Source: Oscillospiraceae bacterium
Lineage (GTDB): Bacteria; Bacillota; Clostridia; Oscillospirales; Acutalibacteraceae
DNA: 40,829 bases
Assembly: GCA_022508805.1 (NCBI GenBank)
Contig: JAFLUM010000017.1
Coordinates: 1 to 40,829 of the forward strand
Direction of reading: 5' to 3'
This document shows positions 7,001 through 15,119 of the stretch, one piece after another. The translations under genes and the position numbers were made by a program. Below the pieces are notes generated by a model. It ran no database searches. It was not told where the DNA came from and saw only the letters and a list, made by a program, of their open reading frames with translations. Numbering within the stretch: position 1 is the first letter of the stretch; each line of letters opens with the position of its first letter.

Positions 7001-8402
7001 AATAGTAGCTAAAGAAATTCGTTGCCAAATAAATATATTTGTTTTCTTTAACATTAGGCACAAAATTTGCTCCTATGTAGATGTATTTTACATTGGTGCA
7101 GCCTTCAAAAATCTCATTGGAAAGATAATCTCCCAATTGAGATCTTTCAGTTAAATCTACATACTTTACATTGTCCTCGACAATTATTTTTTCAAGACCT
7201 GTGCAATCTTTAAAAGCATGCTCCCAAATATTCATGTCGTGATCAATATGAAGCTCTTTAAGCCCTGTGCACTCGCTAAAGGCACCTTCCTCGATTACCT
7301 TAACGCCTGACAAATCAAGCTCTGTTAACGATGTACAGCCTGAAAAGCAAAATTTGGTAACTACCTCGACGGTCGACAAATCAATATTTTTAAGTGACGT
7401 ACAGTCTGCAAACGAGGCATAATCTAATTTAATGACTTTTGACAAGTCAAAATATTCTAATCCCGAACAGCCGTAAAATGAACGGTAACCTATATTCACC
7501 TTGCCGTTACTGATAAATTCCTTTAATGATGTACATTTTTCAAATGCGTAGTCAATTATTGACGTCGCATTGCCTACATTCACTTTTTCAAGAGCAGGGC
7601 ACTCGCTGAACATATATTTATATATTATTTCATAGTTCGCAATTGTAACCTCACGCAGAACGGGGCATTTGTAAAACAAATATTCAGAAAAAACGTCTTT
7701 TTGTGCTATTACCTTGCCTGTACGGGTATCTGTTGTTGTTTCTACCTGTTTCAATGGAGAACCGTAAATTTCCGCTTTTACAAGATTTGGACATAGATAA
7801 AATACATACTGACCGAGGCTTACACCTTTGGGAACCGTAATTTCAGTTATACCAGTATTTGCAAAAGCTTTGTTTTTAATTTCCATACCCGTGGGATTAC
7901 CTAAATCTACGGTTTTAAGTTTTGTGATATCTGCAAAAGCATTTGAGTGTATTATTACATTTTGTGTATTTCCAAAAGTAACTGATTCTAAAGCAGTGCA
8001 AGTAGTAAATGTATCTGACCATATATCAAGGTTACTTACGTTTCCGAAAATTACATTTTTCAGGCTTCTGCACATATAAAACGCATTAACGTATATATAA
8101 TTCACGGTATTCGGAATTGTAATACTCTCAAGCTTTCCTTGTGAATTGGTACCGTAAAACACATAATTGCCCATACGTGTTACTGTGCTGCCGTTTATTG
8201 TATCGGGAATTACAAGATGCGTTCCGGAATTTTTTAATTTAATTTCGTTAATAGTCAAGTTTTCGGCTGAAATCGTGTATGTATATATATTTCCGTCGGC
8301 GTCGACATATTCAGCAGTAGCCGCAGAGCTTTGAAATGCACATACCGCAAGCATAGACACGATAAACACCGTTGTCAATAAACATCTTAATACCTTTTTC
8401 AT
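4092..8402 (-). CDS. BspA-type leucine-rich-repeat surface protein (1436 aa)
   Basis: A secreted, membrane-anchored surface protein. Residues 1-27 are a signal peptide. About 30-840 are BspA/TpLRR leucine-rich repeats, with many units of the type AFxxCxSLKxIxL. About 844-1292 hold six Ig-like repeats of 73-77 residues with the pattern YTG..I.P.V.V..G..L..G.DYTV.Y.NN...GTA.V.I.G.GNY.G. About 1293-1390 is a low-complexity Asp/Asn/Lys/Gln linker. About 1394-1412 is a transmembrane helix with a basic cytosolic tail. There is no LPXTG motif, so anchoring is by the helix. It is the last gene of a sigma/anti-sigma operon; its ATG overlaps the anti-sigma stop (TAATG), so translation is coupled. BspA relatives bind host or matrix ligands; the ligand here is unknown. 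No clear terminator follows. Confidence 0.92.
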   Translation of the reverse strand: MKKVLRCLLTTVFIVSMLAVCAFQSSAATAEYVDADGNIYTYTISAENLTINEIKLKNSGTHLVIPDTINGSTVTRMGNYVFYGTNSQGKLESITIPNTVNYIYVNAFYMCRSLKNVIFGNVSNLDIWSDTFTTCTALESVTFGNTQNVIIHSNAFADITKLKTVDLGNPTGMEIKNKAFANTGITEITVPKGVSLGQYVFYLCPNLVKAEIYGSPLKQVETTTDTRTGKVIAQKDVFSEYLFYKCPVLREVTIANYEIIYKYMFSECPALEKVNVGNATSIIDYAFEKCTSLKEFISNGKVNIGYRSFYGCSGLEYFDLSKVIKLDYASFADCTSLKNIDLSTVEVVTKFCFSGCTSLTELDLSGVKVIEEGAFSECTGLKELHIDHDMNIWEHAFKDCTGLEKIIVEDNVKYVDLTERSQLGDYLSNEIFEGCTNVKYIYIGANFVPNVKENKYIYLATNFFSYYYLSSLEKIEVSPDNPYYRSVDNVLYLDEGDVYILLCYPRAKKGEYYSTQKALAGVNKDFTLGEMAFAGTRHLKEVNFTKPVVFPEFEDNSKDLRMYNLLDSSFYDSSVEKVTFPKGGMKTVGFFMFTSSAIKDIDLSETERVMRGGFSYCQNLIEIDLPSCTDLAGYAFEECKSLKTVNLPLWTGETSDWAGDYVFYRCTALESVNMPLVEYLPDSCFCGCTSLVNVYAPNCIQIDEYCFYGCTSLEKLDMPLRYVGKYAFKGCSNLQDVTLNNARVFEGAFLNCISLQSIDGLKNIGESAFSGCVSLKNIKLYGVSKIGESAFKDCNGLTLAQFDNTKCTFGSKAFENCPNLSFYCDENSDAYNYAVKNNIPIIAISVGFQNDKYEYTGSKIEPSIIVSISGMTLVQNRDYTLTFENNLKVGTATVTVHFIGDFDGLPDARRVFTITRRDITSAEVEYVVDNEYTGEDIRPAVVVRLDGKILVEGVDYSIKYSSGTDTGTMFFTINGRGNYTGSIDCYYNIVRRDIAEAAADKIPDCVYTGSEICPIPTLTWNGFTLIYGEDYEVRYFENVNAGFGTAVIYGKGNFCGTQLVKFRIFGKSIENAVVSEIADQEYTGQAIQPQVTVTVDGKTLTENVDYTVEYKNNIENGTASVIIRGIGNYSGVTEKFFNIYKNSVYSFTVFSETQMTATYDGTPLKPEMEVYFGTELLTEGVDYTVRLENNINAGTATVTICGMGRFEGERSYNFTILPCKVGAEDVFVSGNTQYNGEAIEPQVTVYKNGKLLEIGTEYTVTYHNNIEVGTAYLTVEGIGNYIGTVNMEFEIYAPKEENKGDDNDNKQDKDPTPAPDDSQDDKDKQEPADPKPDNGNKNDNDTAQKDENQNSTDNQNKPSSSEQQDGTQTDNSQQNAVDSPSIPNTDSENETVENILWIGLTVPLLIALNILSDKWRKKHGKKTFIERIKDAVNDIA

Positions 8403-9397
8403 TATTTTTCCTCCTCTACTCTGATAAGGTAGCTGAACGAGCAGCCCTCAAATTCTACTGTTACTATTCTGTTGGCAGGTGTAGCGGTAGAAAAGCCGTA
8501 AATACTGCAGGCACTTATTGGAATTATCTTTTCCGTGCCGTTGTCGTAAACAGCAGTTACCGTAAGTCCGCTGAAATCTGCCTCTTCGCCGACCTTGTAG
8601 GTGCGTTTGAAATCGCTTGAATATGTACCCGTCAGCTTGATTATCTGCGGTGCTGCAGTTGCATCTTCATCGACCCTCGTAAACGGTTCACGGGTCGTGG
8701 TCTCCGTCGGCGGTTCGGTGGGCGGTTCCTCGGGGGATAGTACCTGCGACAGATTCGGATTTTTCGGAGCTACCGAGGTCGTCTGTTCCTTATCGGTTTT
8801 ATCCTTATCGGTCGTGGTATTACCCTGCTGTGTCTGCCTGCTCGGCGTGACTGTTACGGGGGCATCTTTTTCTACGGCCGTTTCCGAAGTATCGGTAACA
8901 GGCTCAGTGGATGCTTCCTCAGTAACGCTTTCACTTTCCGTAACAGGCTCGGTAATAAGCGCCGGCAGAGTCGGCTCTTCGTGCCTTTCACCCGTTACAA
9001 AATCTCTGAACGCCTGTGCAACGCCGCCAAGCACATCGATCCCCGTGGTCTTTTCGGTCACTGTGTTCGCCGTAAAGAGCAGCGCCATCACTGCGCAGGC
9101 GGCAAGGGTTATTTTGAAAGCTCTGTTTATGTTCTTCCATTTTTTGTTGCCGCTGAGTCGGTCAATGAATTCATCGGCGGTTTGCAGCCTGTGCAATACA
9201 TACACCGCTCCGCGTTCACCATAAAGGTCGTTGAGCGCCTCGCTGTACTCGTCTATTAAATCAAAATCAGCTTCGCCGTCAGGCTTTGCCAGCTCTTCGT
9301 CAATAAGCTCGTTGAGCAGCTCGGCAAGCTCTGTATAAAGAATATTGTCGTTAAAAATACTTTCCGCTATTTTTCGGTTTAAAACTATCTCGTTCAT
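8402..9397 (-). CDS. Membrane-spanning anti-sigma-factor-like protein with Ig-like ectodomain
   Basis: 331 residues. Residues 1-92 are a cytosolic, helical, acidic domain. About 94-110 form one transmembrane helix. About 120-245 are a Thr/Pro/Glu-rich extracellular spacer, and about 250-329 are an Ig-like domain (GLTVTAVYDNGTEKIIP) resembling Big_3-type bacterial Ig folds. Its position between an ECF sigma gene (16-bp gap) and a surface protein gene (1-bp overlap), together with the single-span inside-to-outside topology, is the basis for the anti-sigma call. I do not see a textbook zinc-binding anti-sigma (H-x3-C-x2-C) motif, so the sigma-binding domain is inferred from context. The ectodomain would be the sensor or would contact the LRR protein. 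Confidence 0.7.
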   Translation of the reverse strand: MNEIVLNRKIAESIFNDNILYTELAELLNELIDEELAKPDGEADFDLIDEYSEALNDLYGERGAVYVLHRLQTADEFIDRLSGNKKWKNINRAFKITLAACAVMALLFTANTVTEKTTGIDVLGGVAQAFRDFVTGERHEEPTLPALITEPVTESESVTEEASTEPVTDTSETAVEKDAPVTVTPSRQTQQGNTTTDKDKTDKEQTTSVAPKNPNLSQVLSPEEPPTEPPTETTTREPFTRVDEDATAAPQIIKLTGTYSSDFKRTYKVGEEADFSGLTVTAVYDNGTEKIIPISACSIYGFSTATPANRIVTVEFEGCSFSYLIRVEEEK

Positions 9398-9413
9398 TTT
9401 CTTGTCCTCCCTC

Positions 9414-9932
9414 CTAAATCAGCAGATCTTCAAGCTCTTTTTTGAGCTTTTTGCGAAGCCGCGACAGTCTCATAGTCACTGCTCCGACCGAAAGTCCCGA
9501 TTCCTCGGCTATCTGCTCTATTTTCTTTTCGTTTACATATTTTTCCGTGTAGAAAAAGCGCTCGTCCTCGTCAAGAGTGTTTTCGAGCTGTTTTATGTAT
9601 TTTTCGTAATCCGCGCTGTCCTCCGCCTTTAGCTCTAAAATATTTTCGGGGTCATCGAGCGAAAGCGTGTTCTTTTGTTCCGTGGAAATTTTTGACTGCT
9701 GTTTTTTGATGATATTATCCAGAGTTCTGTATAAAAATGCTCTCGGGTGTTCAAAGCGCTCGCCCGATTTGAGCTTATCGTAAAACACCATAAACGCCTC
9801 CTGCACGCAGTCCTCGGAAAAATCACTGCTCGAGCGAAGTCTTGCGCAGGCAAAACTTATAAGGCTTTTATAATATTCATCGTAGTATTGTCGAAAAATT
9901 TCCGCGGCATCTTCTTTGATGCCGTACGCCAT
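9414..9932 (-). CDS. ECF-type RNA polymerase sigma factor
   Basis: 172 residues with only the two core domains. Sigma region 2 is about residues 12-78 (YYKSLISFACARLRS..EDCVQEAFMVFYDKL, then ..RAFLYRTLDNIIKK). Region 4 is about 110-165, with the helix-turn-helix EKKIEQIAEESGLSVGAVTMRLSRLRKKLK split around IAEESGLSVG. This is the extracytoplasmic-function class, which directs RNA polymerase to a small regulon when released by its anti-sigma factor. It is the first gene of the operon. The start is supported by AAGGAGAGG 6-14 bp upstream. A motif at 10003-10017 upstream of it is shared with another intergenic region and may be its own promoter. Confidence 0.9.
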   Translation of the reverse strand: MAYGIKEDAAEIFRQYYDEYYKSLISFACARLRSSSDFSEDCVQEAFMVFYDKLKSGERFEHPRAFLYRTLDNIIKKQQSKISTEQKNTLSLDDPENILELKAEDSADYEKYIKQLENTLDEDERFFYTEKYVNEKKIEQIAEESGLSVGAVTMRLSRLRKKLKKELEDLLI

Positions 9933-10002
9933 ATAACCTCTCCTTAGGTAAGCATTACTTACTTAAAATTTTGTCCTTCGCAATGTAGTGCCTAAAATTT
10001 AC

Positions 10003-10017
10003 AAAACCTAACAAAAA
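10003..10017 (-). promoter_or_regulatory. Candidate ECF promoter motif, copy 2
   Basis: On the minus strand this reads TTTTTGTTAGGTTTT, 14 of 15 bases identical to the plus-strand site at 3142-3156. It lies 71 bp upstream of the sigma factor start codon, where an autoregulated ECF promoter would be expected. The -10 partner is not clear. Confidence 0.35.
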
Positions 10018-10039
10018 TTTTTAAAAAATATTAAAAAAA

Positions 10040-10089
10040 CTCCCTCAGTCAAAGCTGACGCTTTGACAGCTCCCTCAGAGATGGAGCGG
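10040..10089. repeat. Short copy of the palindromic intergenic repeat
   Basis: CTCCCTCAGTCAAAGC, then ACGCTTTGACAGCTCCCTC and GATGGAG, repeats the module at 3867-3910. AGTCAAAGC and GCTTTGAC form a hairpin. The remaining bases of the 302-bp gap (9933-10234) are AT-rich and hold the flanking promoters but no gene that I can see. Confidence 0.65.
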
Positions 10090-10183
10090 ATAAGCTGATG
10101 TTAATAAAAATATATATTTATTTTATCAGTATGATAATAAAATGTAAATCGGCGTATACTGTAAAATGTTAACAATTTGTGCA

Positions 10184-10212
10184 TTGACTTAAAGGTTTCG
10201 GTGATTTAGAAT
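10184..10212 (+). promoter_or_regulatory. Promoter of the orphan ABC ATPase gene
   Basis: TTGACT (10184-10189), a 17-bp spacer and TAGAAT (10207-10212), 22 bp before the annotated start. Confidence 0.65.
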
Positions 10213-10234
10213 ATTATACATAATTTAAACGGCG

Positions 10235-10927
10235 GTGACTGCTTTGAGCCTTATTGAAATCAAAGATATTTACAAAATATATAACCCGGGGGAAAACGAA
10301 GTACGTGCGCTGGACGGAATTTCGCTTACCGTTGAACACGGTGAGTTTTTGGCGATAGTAGGTCAATCCGGTTCGGGAAAATCCACGCTTATGAATATGC
10401 TGGGGCTTCTTGACGTTCCCACCAGCGGAACATACACTCTTGACGGCGAGGATGTGTCGAATATGACTGATGACGAGCTGTCGGAGATAAGAAATAAGCA
10501 GATAGGCTTTATTTTTCAGGGCTTTAACCTTATTCCCAGCCTTAACGCGGTGGAAAACGTTGAATTGCCCCTTGTTTACCGAGGCATGAGAAAAGAAGAA
10601 AGAAACCGTTTGGCGTTGGAGGCGCTTGACCGTGTAGGGCTTTCGCACCGTCTCGACCACTTGCCTAAACAGATGTCGGGCGGTCAGCAGCAGCGTGTCG
10701 CCATTGCCCGTGCTGTTGCCGCAAGACCGCCCATTATCCTGGCAGACGAGCCTACGGGCAATCTTGACAGCCATTCAGGCGTTGAGGTTATGAAAATACT
10801 GCACGAGCTACATGAGGAAGGCAGAACCATAATCCTTATCACTCACGACAACGATATTGCTCTTGAAGCTCAAAGGGTCATAAGAATACAGGACGGTCAG
10901 ATAGTCTCTGACGTTGTTAATGCATAA
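10235..10927 (+). CDS. ABC transporter ATP-binding protein (MacB/LolD type), orphan
   Basis: A complete 230-residue nucleotide-binding subunit: Walker [10 protein letters not shown] (43-51), Q-loop FIFQGFNL, signature MSGGQQQR (147-154), Walker B IILADEP (167-173) followed by TGNLDS, and H-loop His204. These motifs belong to the MacB/LolD/FtsE-like group, which works with FtsX-like permeases in peptide or lipoprotein export or in signalling. No permease is adjacent; a terminator follows directly, so the partner must be elsewhere. The GTG at 10235 has a weak ribosome binding site. The TTG at 10244 is preceded by GGCGGTGA at good distance and would give a more usual N-terminus ([10 protein letters not shown]), so a 227-residue form is plausible. 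Confidence 0.9.
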   Translation: MTALSLIEIKDIYKIYNPGENEVRALDGISLTVEHGEFLAIVGQSGSGKSTLMNMLGLLDVPTSGTYTLDGEDVSNMTDDELSEIRNKQIGFIFQGFNLIPSLNAVENVELPLVYRGMRKEERNRLALEALDRVGLSHRLDHLPKQMSGGQQQRVAIARAVAARPPIILADEPTGNLDSHSGVEVMKILHELHEEGRTIILITHDNDIALEAQRVIRIQDGQIVSDVVNA

Positions 10928-10946
10928 ATTTTACAAATTTTTTCTG

Positions 10947-10982
10947 AAAAATACCGCAAAAACTGTGGTATTTTTCTTTTTT
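10947..10982 (+). terminator. Terminator of the orphan ABC ATPase gene
   Basis: AATACCGC (10950-10957) pairs with GTGGTATT (10965-10972) with one G-U pair, and TTTCTTTTTT follows. Confidence 0.85.
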
Positions 10983-11041
10983 ATGTGTTATCATTTAATA
11001 TGTATTATTAGGAATACGATTCCACAAACGGAGGTAAATTT

Positions 11042-14000
11042 ATGAAAAAGAAAGGTGTTATTACCAAGGTGTTCAGTTTGGTAATGGCGGTAGCGATAGT
11101 CGCAATGAGCATTCCGTTCACGGCATTCGCTGTTTCCAAGCCCGATGATACCATCAATTTCGGCGTGATCAGCGATCTTCACTACTTTGCCGAAGAGGAC
11201 ATGGGTGAAGATATGAATGCGTTTATTGCCGACTGTCAAAGCTCCGGCTCAACAACGTATCTTGCGCAAGCGGTGCTCAACAATGCGTTAAACGCATTTG
11301 CCAATGATGACAGCATTGAATACGTTCTTGTTTCGGGCGACCTTACGCGCAACGGCGAATTAAACGCCCACAAGGCTCTTGCAGCACGCCTTGAACGGTT
11401 TGAGGCTGAGACCGGCAAGCAGGTGATCGTCGTTGACGGTAACCATGATATCAATAATAAGCGTGCCGCTAAATTCTCAAACGGCGAATGGGACAAGGGC
11501 ATGGAATACAGCATGACTCCCGACCAGTTCAAGGAAGTTTATAAAAACCTCGGTTATGACCTTGCCGACCACGTATATACCCTTCCCAACGGTGCAACTG
11601 CCGGCGGACTCTCATATACCGTCAGACTTAACGACAGTTATTATCTTGTAGTTCTTGACGGCGCAATGTACAGCGCAGACGTTACCGCCTCAGGTCTTGA
11701 CGAGCAGGAAACTGCAGGTATGTTCACAGACGACCTTTATAACTGGGCTTTAAAGGAAATTAAAGCTGCCGATAAAGCGGGATATACAGTGTTAGGTATG
11801 ACCCACTTTAACTGGATACCCAACTTTGACATTGAGGATTCTCTTTTTGAGGCTTTCGTGCTCAAGGATTGGATGAAAATCGTTGAGACCTTTGCCGATG
11901 CTGGTATGCACTACGCTTTCTCGGGTCATATACACTCCCAGGACATCGTTAGCCACGTCAATGATAACGGCGAGACCTTTACCGATATTGTTACTACATC
12001 GCTTCTCAGTTTCCCTCACTATTACAGAACGGTGGAATTTGTAACTGAGGGCGACAAGGTCACATTTAACTATGAAACATACGATATAGACAAGTTTCAG
12101 CCGCTTGTGGTGAACGGTCAAGCAATGCCCGTTCCCTACAAATATACTTCATTCGGAATCAACTTCGGTAACGGCGGAGTTAGGGATTTCGTTATGAGAG
12201 TGATCGAATATCAGCTTCGCAGCGGCTTTGGTAAGGATATACGCAAAGCGGGCGGTCTCTACTCATACCTTACGGATATGGTAGATTTCAATGAGCTTAT
12301 GACCGAACTTACAAACTCTAAGCTTTTAGGCGGAGCCTCCTCTCTTGCTATCAGAGCTCTTCTTCGCTCTATCTGCAATCAGGTAGACAAAGTATATCTA
12401 AGAGAGGAATCCATTCCTTACACTATGTCGGTTCTTGAAAAGGCGATCGACAAGGTGCTGGATATTGAAATATCCGATTATCCTTCAACCAAATTTGCAG
12501 ACACGCTCGGTTTTGCCAGCAAGGGTGACGTAGGTACTCTTGCAGACGTTGCATCGGAGCTTCTTGCCTATCACTACTCCAGCGATGAGAATATTTCGGA
12601 CGATTTGTGCATGAAAAGCGCACTTGAAAATCTTTACAATAACGAAAAAGGCGAAATCGTTCTCAATACCTTGCTTGATGCAGTTCTTAACGATATCTTG
12701 GGAACGATCTTGAGCGATATAAAGATCGATCCGATATCTATGGGCATCAGCGGATCTAATTCCGAGATTTTAGACGGAATTATTGATGCGCTTCAGGGTC
12801 TTTTCGGCACGCCCGATTTCAATGGGCTGAGCGTAGGTGATGTCGTTGCGGTAATCCTGATGACAGGCGTACTCGGCAAAAACGACAATCTTGCTGATAC
12901 GGTTAGATCACTTCTCAGCGAATATCTTACACAAAGCCAATACGATATTATCGACGCTGAGCTTTACAGAGTTGTCAAGAGCTTTGTAACTGACGAAAAT
13001 CCCGCAGTTGAGGCGGACCATAGCGGTACGATCGTTTACAACGGCAAGGTCGCGGTCACTCCCACAGTAAAGGATCTGCGTTTGCCCTCAGGCGTTGCAA
13101 TTACCTTCGGCGAAAGCAGCAATTCAGCAGTAAACATCAGCTATGTCACAAAATACAGTCTTACACGCACCGATATACAGATAGTCCCCTATTCCGAAAA
13201 GCCCGATTTCTCAAAGGGATCAACGGTTAAGGCGACTGTCAAAGCAAGCAGTGAAGAGGTAGGACGCGCTTATCCGGGCGTTGATCTTGGATTTATAGGA
13301 ATTCTGTACCATGACATCACGGTCGTTCGCCATACGGTACAGATAAGCGGACTTGAGGCAGGTAAAAAATACTCCTACCGCATTGGAGATGCTTCACGTG
13401 GCTGGTGGAGTGATGCGGGAGTTATCGAAACTGCCGATAATTCCACTGCGTTCAGCTTTTTCCATATGACCGACCCGCAGGCGGTCACCGACAGACAGTA
13501 TTCCGATAACTGGGCACAGGCTGTTAAGACTGCATTCACGCTTCATCAGAATTCAGACTTTATTCTGAGCACAGGCGACCTTGTTGACGACGGCGGCAAC
13601 TTCAATCACTGGCAGAATATGTTTAATTCCGCCTCTGATAACCTTATGAGCACGGTTTTGATGACCGCGACCGGCAACCATGAAACTAAGGGCGACAACG
13701 CTACGGTTGAAAACTTTCTGTTCACTAACCTTCCCGAGCAGGATACTGCAAACGGCGTTTACTATTCTTTTGATTACAACACCGCTCACTTTGCAATTCT
13801 TAACACGAATGAGCTTAATTCCGACGGAACACTTTCAGACGAGCAGCTCAACTGGCTCAAAGCGGATATGGCCGACTCTGACAAGCCGTGGAAATTTGTG
13901 GCGCTTCATAAGGCTCCTTATTCAAACGGCTCACACTTTGACGATGACGACGTTGTAGCGCTCAGAACTCAGCTTTCGACCCTTATGCCTGAGCTTGATA

Positions 14001-14614
14001 TTGATATGGTATTCCAGGGTCACGACCACGTTTATCTGCGTACCGACGTTATGAACAACAACACGGTTGTCGATACCAAGACACAGGAACTCACCCATAA
14101 CGGACTTAAGTACACCTCAAAAATTGCTCCCGACGGAACCATATACTCAATAAACGGTACGGCGGGCGTTAAGCACTATACTCCCAAAGAGCAAGCTGAA
14201 ACCGACAAGCTGTTCCCCACTGCTGAAACCGTAGTTGATGTTCAGATACCGTCATATTCCTACATTCAGATAGACGGCGGCAACCTGTACTTTGACTCAT
14301 ACGCAGTCACCGGAAGCGCTGAGGAGCGCATTGACCAGTTCGCTATCTCAAAGGTCATCACTCTCCCTGACGGCACTACCATTGACGGCACAAACGGCAA
14401 CCAGACGACTGCTCCCGACGGAACGGTCACTACTCCCGATGAAAGCACCACAGATGGCAGCAACGGCACATCAAATGTTGAAGGTGATATCGCAAATACA
14501 TCAAGCTCCAATCGCGTAATGACGATTGTTTTTGCGGCTGTTGCATCGCTTGCAGTGATAGCAGGTGTTGTGTTCACGGCGATAGTTATAAAACGCCGCC
14601 GCGAGGAAGCATAA
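11042..14614 (+). CDS. Surface-anchored protein with two fused metallophosphoesterase domains
   Basis: 1190 residues. A signal peptide covers about 1-30. The first calcineurin-like domain has every metal-binding block: SDLH (Asp45, His47), SGDL (Asp99), DGNHD (Asn133-His134), GMTHFNW and SGHIH. A helical middle of about 300 residues follows (roughly 390-660). Next is a purple-acid-phosphatase-type N-terminal Ig domain (HTVQISGLEAGKKYSYRIGD), then a second, purple-acid-phosphatase-like catalytic domain with HMTDPQ (about 811), STGDLVDD (about 843), ATGNHE (about 875), ALHKAPY and QGHDHVY (about 993). A Thr/Asn-rich linker and a transmembrane helix (about 1159-1183) with a basic tail anchor it outside. 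Such enzymes cleave phosphoesters; the substrate is not predictable. GGAGGT upstream of the ATG supports the start. Confidence 0.92.
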   Translation: MKKKGVITKVFSLVMAVAIVAMSIPFTAFAVSKPDDTINFGVISDLHYFAEEDMGEDMNAFIADCQSSGSTTYLAQAVLNNALNAFANDDSIEYVLVSGDLTRNGELNAHKALAARLERFEAETGKQVIVVDGNHDINNKRAAKFSNGEWDKGMEYSMTPDQFKEVYKNLGYDLADHVYTLPNGATAGGLSYTVRLNDSYYLVVLDGAMYSADVTASGLDEQETAGMFTDDLYNWALKEIKAADKAGYTVLGMTHFNWIPNFDIEDSLFEAFVLKDWMKIVETFADAGMHYAFSGHIHSQDIVSHVNDNGETFTDIVTTSLLSFPHYYRTVEFVTEGDKVTFNYETYDIDKFQPLVVNGQAMPVPYKYTSFGINFGNGGVRDFVMRVIEYQLRSGFGKDIRKAGGLYSYLTDMVDFNELMTELTNSKLLGGASSLAIRALLRSICNQVDKVYLREESIPYTMSVLEKAIDKVLDIEISDYPSTKFADTLGFASKGDVGTLADVASELLAYHYSSDENISDDLCMKSALENLYNNEKGEIVLNTLLDAVLNDILGTILSDIKIDPISMGISGSNSEILDGIIDALQGLFGTPDFNGLSVGDVVAVILMTGVLGKNDNLADTVRSLLSEYLTQSQYDIIDAELYRVVKSFVTDENPAVEADHSGTIVYNGKVAVTPTVKDLRLPSGVAITFGESSNSAVNISYVTKYSLTRTDIQIVPYSEKPDFSKGSTVKATVKASSEEVGRAYPGVDLGFIGILYHDITVVRHTVQISGLEAGKKYSYRIGDASRGWWSDAGVIETADNSTAFSFFHMTDPQAVTDRQYSDNWAQAVKTAFTLHQNSDFILSTGDLVDDGGNFNHWQNMFNSASDNLMSTVLMTATGNHETKGDNATVENFLFTNLPEQDTANGVYYSFDYNTAHFAILNTNELNSDGTLSDEQLNWLKADMADSDKPWKFVALHKAPYSNGSHFDDDDVVALRTQLSTLMPELDIDMVFQGHDHVYLRTDVMNNNTVVDTKTQELTHNGLKYTSKIAPDGTIYSINGTAGVKHYTPKEQAETDKLFPTAETVVDVQIPSYSYIQIDGGNLYFDSYAVTGSAEERIDQFAISKVITLPDGTTIDGTNGNQTTAPDGTVTTPDESTTDGSNGTSNVEGDIANTSSSNRVMTIVFAAVASLAVIAGVVFTAIVIKRRREEA

Positions 14615-14620
14615 TTTTAC

Positions 14621-14649
14621 TTGACTTAAAATAAATCTTTTGATATACT
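14621..14649 (+). promoter_or_regulatory. Promoter of the T-box leader and pheST
   Basis: TTGACT (14621-14626), a 17-bp spacer and TATACT (14644-14649) begin 6 bp after the stop codon of the phosphoesterase gene. Confidence 0.75.
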
Positions 14650-14786
14650 AATTCCCGATAGAAAAACGCGCAGATGAAGAGAGTAAGCTGTTTTTAAAAG
14701 CCTTTGCAGAGAGCCGTACCGTTGGCTGAAAGTATGGCAAGTGCCAAAACAGCCGAAGTTCACTTCGGAGCGGCACCGTTGAAATT

Positions 14787-14962
14787 AAGTAGACACCGAT
14801 TAATTATAGTGTGCAGATTGCGTAGTCAGATTTTTCGTTAGATTGTATAAAGACACCGTGGGCATACTGACGTATGTCAAGGTGGATTTGTGCAAGATGA
14901 CGGAGAATATGCACGCAAGGTGTGCACTAAGGCGTCAGCTGGTAATTAATCAGTGGCTACTT
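14787..14962. mobile_element. 176-bp MITE-like inverted-repeat element inside the T-box leader
   Basis: The ends are AAGTAGACACCGATTAATTA (14787-14806) and its inverted counterpart TAATTAATCAGTGGCTACTT (14943-14962): 18 of 20 bases match. There is no coding gene inside and no obvious target-site duplication. The last 40 bp recur, inverted, just after pheT (18558-18600). An alternative is that part of this segment is the normal stem II region of the T-box; recurrence outside a leader argues for a dispersed element. Confidence 0.6.
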
Positions 14963-15051
14963 CAAGTAGGCGGTGACGGCAGTTCCCGTTACAGAACAAT
15001 GGAGTGTTTGCTTCGTGCAAAAATTTGGGTGGTACCGCGGAGATTTTTACT

Positions 15052-15086
15052 TCGTCCCTTGTATTTTTACAGGGGACGATTTTTTG
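15052..15086 (+). terminator. T-box regulated terminator
   Basis: TCGTCCCTTGTA pairs with TACAGGGGACGA (12 bp, one G-U) and TTTTTTG follows. It is the attenuator of the pheST T-box. Confidence 0.88.
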
Positions 15087-15119
15087 TTCCGCAAGTATTA
15101 TGTAAAGGAATGATTTTTA

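Larger units (their letters stand above)
14660..15086 (+). ncRNA. T-box leader (tRNA-Phe sensing) of pheST, interrupted
   Basis: Landmarks of a T-box riboswitch: GATGAAGAGAGTAAGC at the base of stem I, an AGAG-type loop (GCAGAGAGCCG), a likely phenylalanine specifier TTC at 14759-14761, and the conserved T box TTTGGGTGGTACCGCGGA (15024-15041), followed by the terminator at 15052-15086. Uncharged tRNA-Phe would pair with specifier and T box and favour antiterminator formation. The distance from stem I to the T box is unusually long because an inverted-repeat element occupies 14787-14962. A 97-codon reading frame here is incidental to the RNA. Confidence 0.9.
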
